Assembly (NCBI GenBank): GCA_002429595.1
Contig: DJAM01000042.1
Coordinates: 1 to 5,844 of the forward strand
DNA from: Coxiellaceae bacterium UBA6002
GTDB taxonomy: Bacteria > Pseudomonadota > Gammaproteobacteria > UBA6002
Length of the DNA stretch: 5,844 bases
Reading direction: 5' to 3'
In this document: positions 1-5,808 of the stretch, one piece after another
How the letters are laid out: each line of letters begins with the position of its first letter
Position numbering within the stretch: position 1 is the first letter of the stretch
Translations under genes and position numbers: made by a program
The notes under the pieces: model-generated
The model's input: the letters and a program-made list of their open reading frames with translations, nothing else
Databases searched by the model: none
What the model was told of the DNA's origin: nothing

Positions 1-4
1 CAAA

Positions 5-42
5 GCCAGACGGGAATGACAATGCCATACGGGAATGACGAT
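5..42. repeat. Two-unit 19-bp tandem repeat containing CGGGAATGAC
   Basis: Two adjacent 19-bp units (5-23 and 24-42) match at 17 of 19 positions; they differ at unit positions 5 (G/T) and 17 (A/G). Each contains CGGGAATGAC, at 11-20 and 30-39. Read along the manC transcript this is GTCATTCCCG, with the first copy starting 5 nt beyond the manC stop codon. The same decamer occurs at the right end of the window in the opposite orientation. Similar GTCATTCCCG-type intergenic repeats are known from several gammaproteobacterial genomes; the family here is not identified. The array may continue beyond base 1. No hairpin followed by a T-run is seen, so it is not called a terminator. Confidence 0.75.
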
Positions 43-44
43 GA

Positions 45-1484
45 TCAAGAATTCTCAACAGAGGCGCCCGCTTCCGTTAAACGACCATAATCATCTGAGT
101 ACCGGGTAATATCATCTTCACCCAAATAGCTGCCGCTTTGAACTTCGATAATTTCAAGAGAGGTATAACCTAAATTTTTTAGACGATGTTTGCTTTTCGC
201 CGGAATCAAAGTGGACTCGCATTGCTTTAAAATATAAACGCAATCGTCGCAGGTCACTTCTGCAATTCCTTCTACGACAACCCAATGCTCAGATCGGTGT
301 TCGTGTTTTTGCAGCGAAATCTTTTGCCCTGGTTTAATAAAAAGATGCTTAACTTTAAAGTTAGGAGCTTCTAATAAAACTTCATAGCTTCCCCAAGGCC
401 GATAAACTTTACGATGAATATGTGCTTCTTCACGTTGATCATGTTTTAATTTTTCGACGATATCTTTAACTTTAGATGCCGATTGTTTGCTTGCAACGAG
501 AATAGCATCTGACGTTTCCACTACGATGTGATCATGTACGTCTAACGCCACGATGAGTCTATTTTCAGAGCGAATAAAGCTATTCGTAACTCCTTGTACT
601 AAGACATCCCCTTGAACAACATTTCCCGAAACATCTTGGAAGTTAGCTTCCCACAGCGAGTGCCAAGAGCCAAGATCACTCCAGTTAAACTCTATTGGAA
701 CAACCATGGCATTCTTCGTGTGTTCCATTACCGCATAATCGATTGAGAGGGATCGACAAGGTTCAAATAATGACGGATCAATTTTCTTAATGCCACCTTC
801 AGCGCATGGGGTACCGACTGCTTTGCAACACTGTTCATAAATGTCCGGCGCAAATTGTTGTAATTCGCTTAAATAGCTCTTTGCTCGAAAAACAAAAATA
901 CCACTATTCCAAAAGTAGTTGCCCTCTTCGAGGTAATGCTGGGCAACATCATGAGATGGTTTCTCAGCAAACTTTTTAACTCGATAAGCGCTTTTTTGAA
1001 CAGTGTTATCAACTTGAATATAACCATAACCTGTTTCTGGCCGAGTAGGTGCTATCCCAAAGGTAATCAAAAATTCTTGTGCGGCATATTGAAAAGCTGT
1101 GTCGAAAATAGCATTGAAATTAGTAATGTCATCGATCAAATGATCAGAGGGCATGATGACTAAAACCGCATCGCCATATTGGCTACAAACATCTAATGCA
1201 GCTAGCGCAATCGCTGGAGCGGTATCGCGGCCCATGGGTTCAAGTATTAGCTTTGCAGATTTTTCAATTTGTAGTAGCTGATCTGCAACGATGAATTGAT
1301 AGGCTTCATTACAAATAATATAGGGTTCGGCCGTTGCAATTTTATGGGTACGAAGCAAAGTTTCTTGTAGGAGTGTGTGTTGGGTATTAGCAAGCGGTAA
1401 AAATTGTTTCGGGTATTGTTCGCGTGACAGGGGCCAAAGACGTGTACCTTTACCTCCCGAGAGTACTACCGGAACGATTTCCAT
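45..1484 (-). CDS. manC: Mannose-1-phosphate guanylyltransferase / mannose-6-phosphate isomerase (bifunctional, type II)
   Basis: This cytoplasmic enzyme (ManC/AlgA/XanB/WbpW family) supplies GDP-mannose. Its C-terminal domain interconverts fructose-6-P and mannose-6-P, and its N-terminal domain joins mannose-1-P to GTP. The N-terminal nucleotidyltransferase shows the GGKGTRLWPLSR signature at residues 10-21, MPSDH at 111-115, FAEKP at 172-176, WNSG at 192-195 and SIDYAVMEH at 247-255. The C-terminal cupin isomerase starts near RPWGSYE (362-368) and carries QKHEHRSEHW (392-401), a HRL segment near 433-435 and GEDDI...YGR at 455-468. The 479-residue length is normal for the two-domain form, and nothing is missing. 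The ATG at 1484 places the signature where the family has it and has AGGA 7 nt upstream. It is the last gene of the leftward group, 57 bp after the glycosyltransferase. No phosphomannomutase lies in the window, so the step between the two activities must be encoded elsewhere. Confidence 0.95.
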   Translation of the reverse strand: MEIVPVVLSGGKGTRLWPLSREQYPKQFLPLANTQHTLLQETLLRTHKIATAEPYIICNEAYQFIVADQLLQIEKSAKLILEPMGRDTAPAIALAALDVCSQYGDAVLVIMPSDHLIDDITNFNAIFDTAFQYAAQEFLITFGIAPTRPETGYGYIQVDNTVQKSAYRVKKFAEKPSHDVAQHYLEEGNYFWNSGIFVFRAKSYLSELQQFAPDIYEQCCKAVGTPCAEGGIKKIDPSLFEPCRSLSIDYAVMEHTKNAMVVPIEFNWSDLGSWHSLWEANFQDVSGNVVQGDVLVQGVTNSFIRSENRLIVALDVHDHIVVETSDAILVASKQSASKVKDIVEKLKHDQREEAHIHRKVYRPWGSYEVLLEAPNFKVKHLFIKPGQKISLQKHEHRSEHWVVVEGIAEVTCDDCVYILKQCESTLIPAKSKHRLKNLGYTSLEIIEVQSGSYLGEDDITRYSDDYGRLTEAGASVENS

Positions 1485-1491
1485 ATCCTTA

Positions 1492-1495
1492 TCCT
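1492..1495 (-). promoter_or_regulatory. Ribosome binding site of manC
   Basis: AGGA on the minus strand lies 7 nt before the manC ATG. A second AGGA-like run (AAGGAT) directly abuts the start codon and is too close to be the main site. This supports the start at 1484 and shows that manC has its own translation signal, unlike the glycosyltransferase upstream of it. Confidence 0.6.
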
Positions 1496-1510
1496 ATTTT
1501 CAAAACAAGA

Positions 1511-1539
1511 ATTCTATTTAATAAGCTTTAAAATAGCAA
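1511..1539 (-). promoter_or_regulatory. Possible sigma70-type promoter for manC
   Basis: In the 57-bp gap between the glycosyltransferase and manC, the minus strand has TTGCTA (1534-1539, 4 of 6 to TTGACA), a 17-bp spacer and TAGAAT (1511-1516, 5 of 6 to TATAAT). Transcription would start near 1504, giving a leader of about 20 nt. The region is AT-rich, so a chance match is quite possible, and the same-strand arrangement equally allows read-through from gmd. If real, manC could be expressed separately from the two genes upstream. Confidence 0.3.
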
Positions 1540-1541
1540 TC

Positions 1542-2714
1542 CTACGGGTTTAATGCGATCTGATAAGCTTGCGCCGTCTTTTTGACACAATTTTCCCACG
1601 TTAATTGAGCGGCACGGGCCAAGCCTCGAGACTTTGATTCTTTTTGCCAGATTTCATCAAGCAAACATGAATATATAGCTTTTTGTAATTCCTCTTCGTC
1701 ATCAGGGTTGATTAACCAAGATGAATTGGCTGCGACTTCTGGTAGGCAGGAACGATTAGAAGTTAAGGTTGGTATGCCACTTGCCATTGCTTCAAGGACT
1801 GGCAAGCCAAAGCCTTCATACAACGATGGGTATACAAAAAGCCGTGCGCCTGAGTAAATCTCAGGCAGCTCTTTATCTGGAACAAAACCGATATAATGAA
1901 GCCAGCCTTTTTGCTGTGCTTGGGCAATTTCTTGATGGATAGCTTGATTGTTCCAACCAGGTTCTCCAATTAGAACTAATGGCCATTTTTTGAGAAGAGA
2001 AGTGGGTAGACGGCTATAAGCACGTATTAATCGTTGGATATTTTTGCGAGGCTCTATGGTCGAAACACAAAGCGAATAGGTATTTGGTTTTAAACCATAC
2101 TTGGTCAAGGTTGTAGCAATCGACACCATGTTTCGAGGATGAAACACAGGATCGACACCCAGTGGTACTGCAACTACTTTTTCATCTGATAAACCAAAAA
2201 ACTTTTGGACCTCAGTCTTAACCGTGTAAGTGTCGGTTAATATCAATCGAGCATGATTAATGCATTCGGGTAGTTTTTTATTGATATGATTGCGTCGCAC
2301 GCTTGGATGCCAGGATGGATTTATGAATGTTGAGAGATCATGTATGGTAATAACAGACGGCAGTGAGCTTTTAGGAACGATATAATTTGGACCGTGGATT
2401 AAATAACCGTCAGAAGCTTTGAATTTGGCTTGTGCTAATGCGCTCGCAACTTGGTCATAAGACCAACGTACCAGGGGACTGCGGAAAACGTTTCGTCGCA
2501 ACAAGGTGGTGAAACTAATTTTATTAGTGCCCGCATCATATTGGGCAGCAATGCTCTTCTCCAGTGTGTCGAAATTTCGCCATTGGCCATGAGCGATATA
2601 TTTGATATCGTCGATCTGCTCAATTTTTCTGAGTTTCGAAGCAAGTTCCCAAGTATATTTTCCTATCCCCGTGAGCGGCCTTCGAATCGGATCAACTGCA
2701 AGGATAATTTTCAC
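1542..2714 (-). CDS. GT4-family glycosyltransferase, probable mannosyltransferase of O-antigen or similar glycan
   Basis: The 390-residue protein has the GT-B, retaining GT4 pattern. The N-terminal domain has a glycine-rich loop TGIGKY (15-20), HGPNY (107-111) and HDLS (125-128). The C-terminal nucleotide-sugar domain has STIEPRKN (218-225), whose Arg and Lys usually contact the donor phosphates, IGEPGW (249-254), and the E-x7-E motif in EGFGLPVLE (E300, E308). No signal peptide or membrane span is seen, so it should act at the cytoplasmic membrane face. It starts with GTG in the overlap TAGTG, sharing one base with the gmd stop, and has no clear ribosome binding site, which suggests translational coupling to gmd. 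The MKIILAVDP beginning is typical of the family. Its position between gmd and manC makes GDP-mannose or a derived 6-deoxyhexose the likely donor, by inference only. Acceptor and linkage cannot be read from the sequence. The stop is TAG. Confidence 0.9.
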   Translation of the reverse strand: MKIILAVDPIRRPLTGIGKYTWELASKLRKIEQIDDIKYIAHGQWRNFDTLEKSIAAQYDAGTNKISFTTLLRRNVFRSPLVRWSYDQVASALAQAKFKASDGYLIHGPNYIVPKSSLPSVITIHDLSTFINPSWHPSVRRNHINKKLPECINHARLILTDTYTVKTEVQKFFGLSDEKVVAVPLGVDPVFHPRNMVSIATTLTKYGLKPNTYSLCVSTIEPRKNIQRLIRAYSRLPTSLLKKWPLVLIGEPGWNNQAIHQEIAQAQQKGWLHYIGFVPDKELPEIYSGARLFVYPSLYEGFGLPVLEAMASGIPTLTSNRSCLPEVAANSSWLINPDDEEELQKAIYSCLLDEIWQKESKSRGLARAAQLTWENCVKKTAQAYQIALNP

Positions 2715-3790
2715 TAAGCTAATTCTAATTGATCTTGCTGTGCCAGCAATTGTTCTTGGCGAGCAATTTTTATGTCTTCCTGAGTCATTTCGCGTACTAG
2801 TTCCATAAAACTAGTTTTAGGGGTCCAGCCCAATTTTTGTTGCGCTTTCGTTGGATCGCCGAGAAGGTTATCTACTTCAGCTGGCCGGAAATACTTTGGA
2901 TCAACAGCGACAATACAGCGCCCCTTTTCATCAAAGCCTTTTTCGTTAACACCATGGCCTTGCCATTGAATATTGATGCCTAGCTCTTTAGCAACTGCAT
3001 TGACAAATTCTCGGACCGTATATTGTCGGCCAGTTGCAATCACGAAATCTTCGGGTTGTTCTTGTTGTAGCATTAACCATTGCATCTCAACAAAGTCTTT
3101 TGCATGGCCCCAATCACGCTTAGAGTCTAAATTGCCTAAATAGAGGCAGTCTTTTAAGCCAAGAGTCACTCTAGCCAGACCGCGAGTAATTTTGCGCGTC
3201 ACAAAAGTTTCGCCGCGCTTTGGCGATTCATGGTTAAATAAAATTCCATTACAAGCATACATGCCATAGGATTCGCGATAGTTGACTGTAATCCAGTAGG
3301 CATAAAGCTTCGCCACGGCATAGGGCGAACGTGGATAGAAGGGCGTAGTCTCCTTTTGAGGAACTTCTTGGACAAAACCATAAAGTTCAGAAGTTGAGGC
3401 CTGATAAAAGCGAACGCTATCTGTCATTCCTAAAATACGTAAACCTTCGAGTAAACGCACTGTGCCAAGTCCAACGGCATCACCTGTATATTCGGGTTCG
3501 AGAAAAGAAACTCCTACGTGACTTTGGGCGGCGAGATTGTATATTTCGTGTGGCTGAACTAGCTGTAAAATCCGCATTAAGCTGCTGGTATCGGTCATGT
3601 CGCCATAATGTAAAGTAATTTTTTTTTCTGAATCATTAAGTTCTTGATATAAATGATCAATTCGAGCCGTGTTAAAAGAAGAGCTGCGACGTTTAATGCC
3701 GTGAACCTCATAGCCTTTTTCTATGAGTAATTCAGCTAAATAAGCGCCATCTTGGCCTGTGATACCAGTGATTAATGCTCTTTTTTTCAT
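2714..3790 (-). CDS. gmd: GDP-mannose 4,6-dehydratase
   Basis: Gmd converts GDP-D-mannose to GDP-4-keto-6-deoxy-D-mannose in the cytoplasm, the branch point to GDP-fucose, GDP-rhamnose, GDP-perosamine and others. It is an NADP-dependent extended SDR. The Rossmann motif TGITGQDG is at 8-15, followed by KRRSSSFNTARIDH (33-46), which is characteristic of Gmd and binds cofactor phosphate. The catalytic residues are visible: T133 and E135 in ASTSELYG, and Y157 with K161 in YAVAK. Other conserved blocks are NGILFNHESPKRGE (181-194), SKRDWGHAKDFV (223-234) and the GDPTKAQQKLGW segment (311-322). The 358-residue length is normal; the tail after about 340 is rich in glutamine. The ATG at 3790 is preceded by AAGG at 8 nt. 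It heads the leftward group and is divergent from lpxB. An A9 run spans codons 55-58 and an A7 run follows the start codon. No reductase partner (Fcl, Rmd) is next to it. Confidence 0.96.
   Translation of the reverse strand: MKKRALITGITGQDGAYLAELLIEKGYEVHGIKRRSSSFNTARIDHLYQELNDSEKKITLHYGDMTDTSSLMRILQLVQPHEIYNLAAQSHVGVSFLEPEYTGDAVGLGTVRLLEGLRILGMTDSVRFYQASTSELYGFVQEVPQKETTPFYPRSPYAVAKLYAYWITVNYRESYGMYACNGILFNHESPKRGETFVTRKITRGLARVTLGLKDCLYLGNLDSKRDWGHAKDFVEMQWLMLQQEQPEDFVIATGRQYTVREFVNAVAKELGINIQWQGHGVNEKGFDEKGRCIVAVDPKYFRPAEVDNLLGDPTKAQQKLGWTPKTSFMELVREMTQEDIKIARQEQLLAQQDQLELA
3618..3628 (-). repeat. A9 homopolymer within gmd
   Basis: On the coding strand gmd reads GAA AAA AAA ATT at codons 55-58, nine consecutive A residues (T run 3619-3627 on the plus strand). 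The frame is intact here. Runs of this length can cause polymerase slippage, and in surface-glycan genes they sometimes give on/off switching. It may equally be a by-product of AT-rich codon use, since A7-A8 runs also occur at 3781-3787 and in lpxB at 4324-4331. Confidence 0.8.
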
Positions 3791-3840
3791 GGCAGCAACC
3801 TTGTTATTAGTATGACCGAAGGAAGGAGGAAGGCTGCCAT
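3789..3840. repeat. 8-bp inverted repeat around the gmd leader
   Basis: ATGGCAGC (3789-3796) and GCTGCCAT (3833-3840) are perfect inverted arms separated by 36 bp. The left arm covers part of the gmd start codon. The right arm runs from the proposed gmd -10 box towards the transcription start. The centre contains the gmd ribosome binding site and a purine-rich run (3818-3833). It could be a paired operator or, for a transcript starting further upstream, an RNA hairpin hiding the gmd start. With the start predicted near 3832 the second arm would not be transcribed, so the RNA version needs a different promoter. Chance is possible. Confidence 0.45.
3799..3802 (-). promoter_or_regulatory. Ribosome binding site of gmd
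   Basis: AAGG on the minus strand sits 8 nt before the gmd ATG at 3790, and it is the only Shine-Dalgarno-like stretch near that start. It lies just inside the left arm of the 8-bp inverted repeat (3789-3796), whose arm also covers two bases of the start codon. Confidence 0.5.
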
Positions 3841-3866
3841 TGTAACAATAACCTTCGTACAGTCAA
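3839..3866 (-). promoter_or_regulatory. Probable sigma70 promoter for gmd
   Basis: On the minus strand TTGACT (3861-3866, 5 of 6 to TTGACA) is followed after 16 bp by TACAAT (3839-3844, 5 of 6 to TATAAT). This is the best promoter-like pair I found in the window and it points at gmd. Transcription would begin near 3832, giving a leader of about 42 nt whose first 15 or so bases are nearly all pyrimidine. Given the tight spacing it would drive gmd and the coupled glycosyltransferase, and possibly manC. Confidence 0.5.
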
Positions 3867-3894
3867 AAATTAAATGCGCCCAAGCATCCTTTAG

Positions 3895-3922
3895 TTGCCA
3901 TTTAAACTCAGAGAATGATAAA
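3895..3922 (+). promoter_or_regulatory. Possible promoter for lpxB
   Basis: TTGCCA (3895-3900, 5 of 6 to TTGACA) is followed after 16 bp by GATAAA (3917-3922, 4 of 6 to TATAAT). The start would be about 3929, only about 3 nt before the lpxB ATG, implying an almost leaderless message. That fits the lack of a Shine-Dalgarno sequence in front of lpxB, but the -10 match is weak and an upstream promoter is an equally good explanation. Confidence 0.25.
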
Positions 3923-3931
3923 TTCCTTGCC

Positions 3932-5071
3932 ATGCAAAAGAAAACTAAGATCATGATTATTGCCGGTGAAGCCTCTGGCGATCTGCACGGCGCAAAGCTA
4001 GTCAATGAACTGCTACCTGCCATTCCAATGCTTGAAATAAGTGGTATGGGTGGGCATTCGATGAAAGATGCAGGCGTTAATTTACTTTCTGACATTTCCC
4101 AATTTTCGGTCTGCGGTTTTGTTGAAGTTTTACGTTACTTGCCAAAACTATATTCATTATTTAAAAAAATCAAAAAACAGCTTATAGAACAAGCACCTGA
4201 TCTGTTAATTTTAATTGATTATCCAACCTTTAATTTGCGTTTAGCAAAAGTAGCCGCTAAGCATAATATTAAAGTACTTTATTACATCAGTCCCCAGATT
4301 TGGGCTTGGCATACAAGTCGGGTAAAAAAAATTCGTAAGTGTGTCAATCAAATGGCAGTCATATTTCCATTTGAATCCGATTTTTATCGGAAAAATTCAG
4401 TTCCTGTGAAGTACGTGGGGCATCCCCTGGTCGGATTGGTATCCGCTTCTGCAAATAAAGCACAGATAAAACAACAATATGATTTAAATGATCAAGATAT
4501 TGTCGTGGGCTTACTTCCAGGCAGTCGTAACAATGAAATAAAGTATATTTTGCCAACGTTGATTAAATCAGCACACTTACTACAACAATATAATCATAAT
4601 ATTAAGTTTCTGTTACCCTTGGCTAATACTTTGAGTGCAGAAGAACTTCGACCATTTTTTGAGCAAGACCCAGCTCTCATCAAACTAGTCACTGAAAAAC
4701 GCTATGATGCAATGAGTATTTGCGATGTTGTGGTTGCGGCTTCTGGCACCGTGACATTGGAGCTGGCATTGCTAGGTGTTCCAATGGTCGTTGTTTATAA
4801 GGCGAATTCTTTGTCTTTCCAAATTGCAAAGCATTTAGTAAAGATTCCTCACGTAGGTCTGTGCAATATTGTTGCAGGGAAGAAAATCGCAGAAGAATTA
4901 TTGCAAAATGATGCGACTGCTGAAAATATTAAAACAGAAACCTTACGACTAATCGAAGATCAAAAATATCGTGAGCAACAAACTAAAGAGTTAAAAATTG
5001 TAACATCCAAGTTGGCAACGGAGCGTGATTGCAGTTTAGCTGAACTTGTATTTGATTTAGTCAAAACTTAG
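3932..5071 (+). CDS. lpxB: Lipid-A-disaccharide synthase
   Basis: LpxB (GT19) condenses UDP-2,3-diacylglucosamine with lipid X to form lipid A disaccharide 1-phosphate at the inner face of the cytoplasmic membrane. Seen in the sequence, numbering from the ATG at 3932: AGEASGDLHG (11-20); VCGFVEVLRYLP (60-71), the hydrophobic segment linked to membrane binding in this family; IDYPTFN (95-101) with D96 matching the catalytic Asp98 of E. coli; SPQIWAW (120-126); GHPLVG (163-168); LLPGSR (194-199) with R199 matching Arg201; and the donor-site SGTVTLE (271-277). At 379 residues it is close to the 382 of E. coli. The frame stays open upstream to an ATG at 3812, but those 40 extra residues are not family-like and would overlap the gmd promoter. 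No Shine-Dalgarno sequence precedes 3932. It stands apart from lpxD-fabZ-lpxA, its usual neighbours, and leads a two-gene unit with the oxygenase gene 10 bp downstream. Confidence 0.95.
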   Translation: MQKKTKIMIIAGEASGDLHGAKLVNELLPAIPMLEISGMGGHSMKDAGVNLLSDISQFSVCGFVEVLRYLPKLYSLFKKIKKQLIEQAPDLLILIDYPTFNLRLAKVAAKHNIKVLYYISPQIWAWHTSRVKKIRKCVNQMAVIFPFESDFYRKNSVPVKYVGHPLVGLVSASANKAQIKQQYDLNDQDIVVGLLPGSRNNEIKYILPTLIKSAHLLQQYNHNIKFLLPLANTLSAEELRPFFEQDPALIKLVTEKRYDAMSICDVVVAASGTVTLELALLGVPMVVVYKANSLSFQIAKHLVKIPHVGLCNIVAGKKIAEELLQNDATAENIKTETLRLIEDQKYREQQTKELKIVTSKLATERDCSLAELVFDLVKT

Positions 5072-5076
5072 AGGGG
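5071..5076 (+). promoter_or_regulatory. Ribosome binding site of the hydroxylase-family gene
   Basis: GAGGGG begins at the last base of the lpxB stop codon and ends 5 nt before the ATG at 5082. It is the strongest Shine-Dalgarno match placed before a start in the window and fixes that start. The short gap after lpxB argues for one message. Confidence 0.75.
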
Positions 5077-5081
5077 TTGGA

Positions 5082-5798
5082 ATGGATTATCATGTCTTTA
5101 AAGCGATGCTAAATAAATATTATGCGCGTCATGTTGGCGGTCAACAGCGCGAAACTTTTTTTGACATTGAAAAAACCTATCCAGCATTAAATAACTTAAC
5201 CAAGAATTTTGCTGTAATTAAAGAAGAATTTGAGGTGGCCTTTAAAAGCCAACCCAACATGCCGCTGTATCATGAAATTGATCCAGGTGAATCTGCAATT
5301 TCAAATACAACAGCGAATCATTGGAAAGTATTTATGTTGTATTTGTTAGGCCATAAACCTGAAGCTAACCGCAAATTATGTCCTCAAACTTGTAAAATTT
5401 TGGAAACCATCCCCAATGTCATCCAAGCATTTTTTTCCATTTTAGAACCAGGAAAATCTATTCCTTTGCATGAAGGTCCTTACTTGGGATATTTACGTTT
5501 TCACCTTGGCATTCAAGTGCCAAAAGTAAATCCACCGCGAATATATGTTAATTCACAGGAATATATTTGGCAGGAAGGAGAGGCGGTCATGTTTGATGAC
5601 AGCTGGCCTCATGCTGTGGTCAATAACTGTGAAGAATTACGCGCAGTTTTAATTGTCGATGTTCTTCGTCCAATGCCAACAGCTCCTTCGTTAATTAATA
5701 AAGTAATTACTGGCATTTTAGCACGATATACCTATGGTCGGCGGGTAATGAGTAAGCTTAAAGGGCGTCAGGTTCAAGACGCTCCGCTTATTACTTGA
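5082..5798 (+). CDS. Aspartyl/asparaginyl beta-hydroxylase-family Fe(II)/2-oxoglutarate oxygenase (AspH/LpxO superfamily)
   Basis: The 238-residue protein is a single double-stranded beta-helix oxygenase domain that should couple 2-oxoglutarate decarboxylation to hydroxylation of a substrate. Metal and cosubstrate residues are visible: H130 in HEGPYLG with G132 two residues on, R139 and H141 in LRFHLG, H177 in FDDSWPHAV, and R187 in ELRAVL. The spacings (H130-R139 nine, H177-R187 ten) match those I recall for human AspH (H679-R688, H725-R735). AspH also has Gly where most relatives have the acidic third ligand; LpxO, as I recall it, has HxD there. No signal peptide or clear membrane span is present, unlike LpxO with its N-terminal membrane segment. 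The C-terminus (about 203-228) is a hydrophobic then basic stretch that might touch membrane. Sitting 10 bp after lpxB with a strong ribosome binding site, it is plausibly a lipid A acyl-chain hydroxylase, but a protein or small-molecule substrate is not excluded. Family is sure, substrate unknown. Confidence 0.85.
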   Translation: MDYHVFKAMLNKYYARHVGGQQRETFFDIEKTYPALNNLTKNFAVIKEEFEVAFKSQPNMPLYHEIDPGESAISNTTANHWKVFMLYLLGHKPEANRKLCPQTCKILETIPNVIQAFFSILEPGKSIPLHEGPYLGYLRFHLGIQVPKVNPPRIYVNSQEYIWQEGEAVMFDDSWPHAVVNNCEELRAVLIVDVLRPMPTAPSLINKVITGILARYTYGRRVMSKLKGRQVQDAPLIT

Positions 5799-5808
5799 AA
5801 TAGCGCAT

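Noticed and set aside
936..1163. Plus-strand open frame inside manC, and similar open frames at 2451-2717, 2602-2808, 3394-3618 and minus-strand 3787-4095
   Set aside because: They lie antisense to, or in another frame of, well-recognised genes, carry no family motifs, and I saw no translation signals that would justify calling them.
46..1515. 10-bp direct repeat CAAGAATTCT at 46-55 and 1506-1515 bracketing manC
   Set aside because: Several shared 10-mers are expected by chance in a window of this size, and there is no transposase, longer homology or other sign of insertion.
3823..3842. Perfect AAGGAGG on the plus strand as a ribosome binding site
   Set aside because: No ATG or GTG follows at a suitable distance. 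ATT at 3839 is in the lpxB frame and TTG at 3840 is out of frame; neither gives a convincing protein start. It is kept only as a leader observation on the other strand.
3812..3931. Longer lpxB reading frame starting at ATG 3812 (40 extra residues)
   Set aside because: The extra residues do not resemble LpxB, the start at 3932 gives a length near that of E. coli LpxB with GEASGD in the usual place, and the extension would run through the gmd promoter.
5575..5591. Internal start (AAGGAG, 8 nt, ATG) within the hydroxylase gene, in frame at M170
   Set aside because: The bases encode the conserved EGEAVMFDD motif of the family, which explains them, and a 69-residue product would lack the first metal ligand H130.
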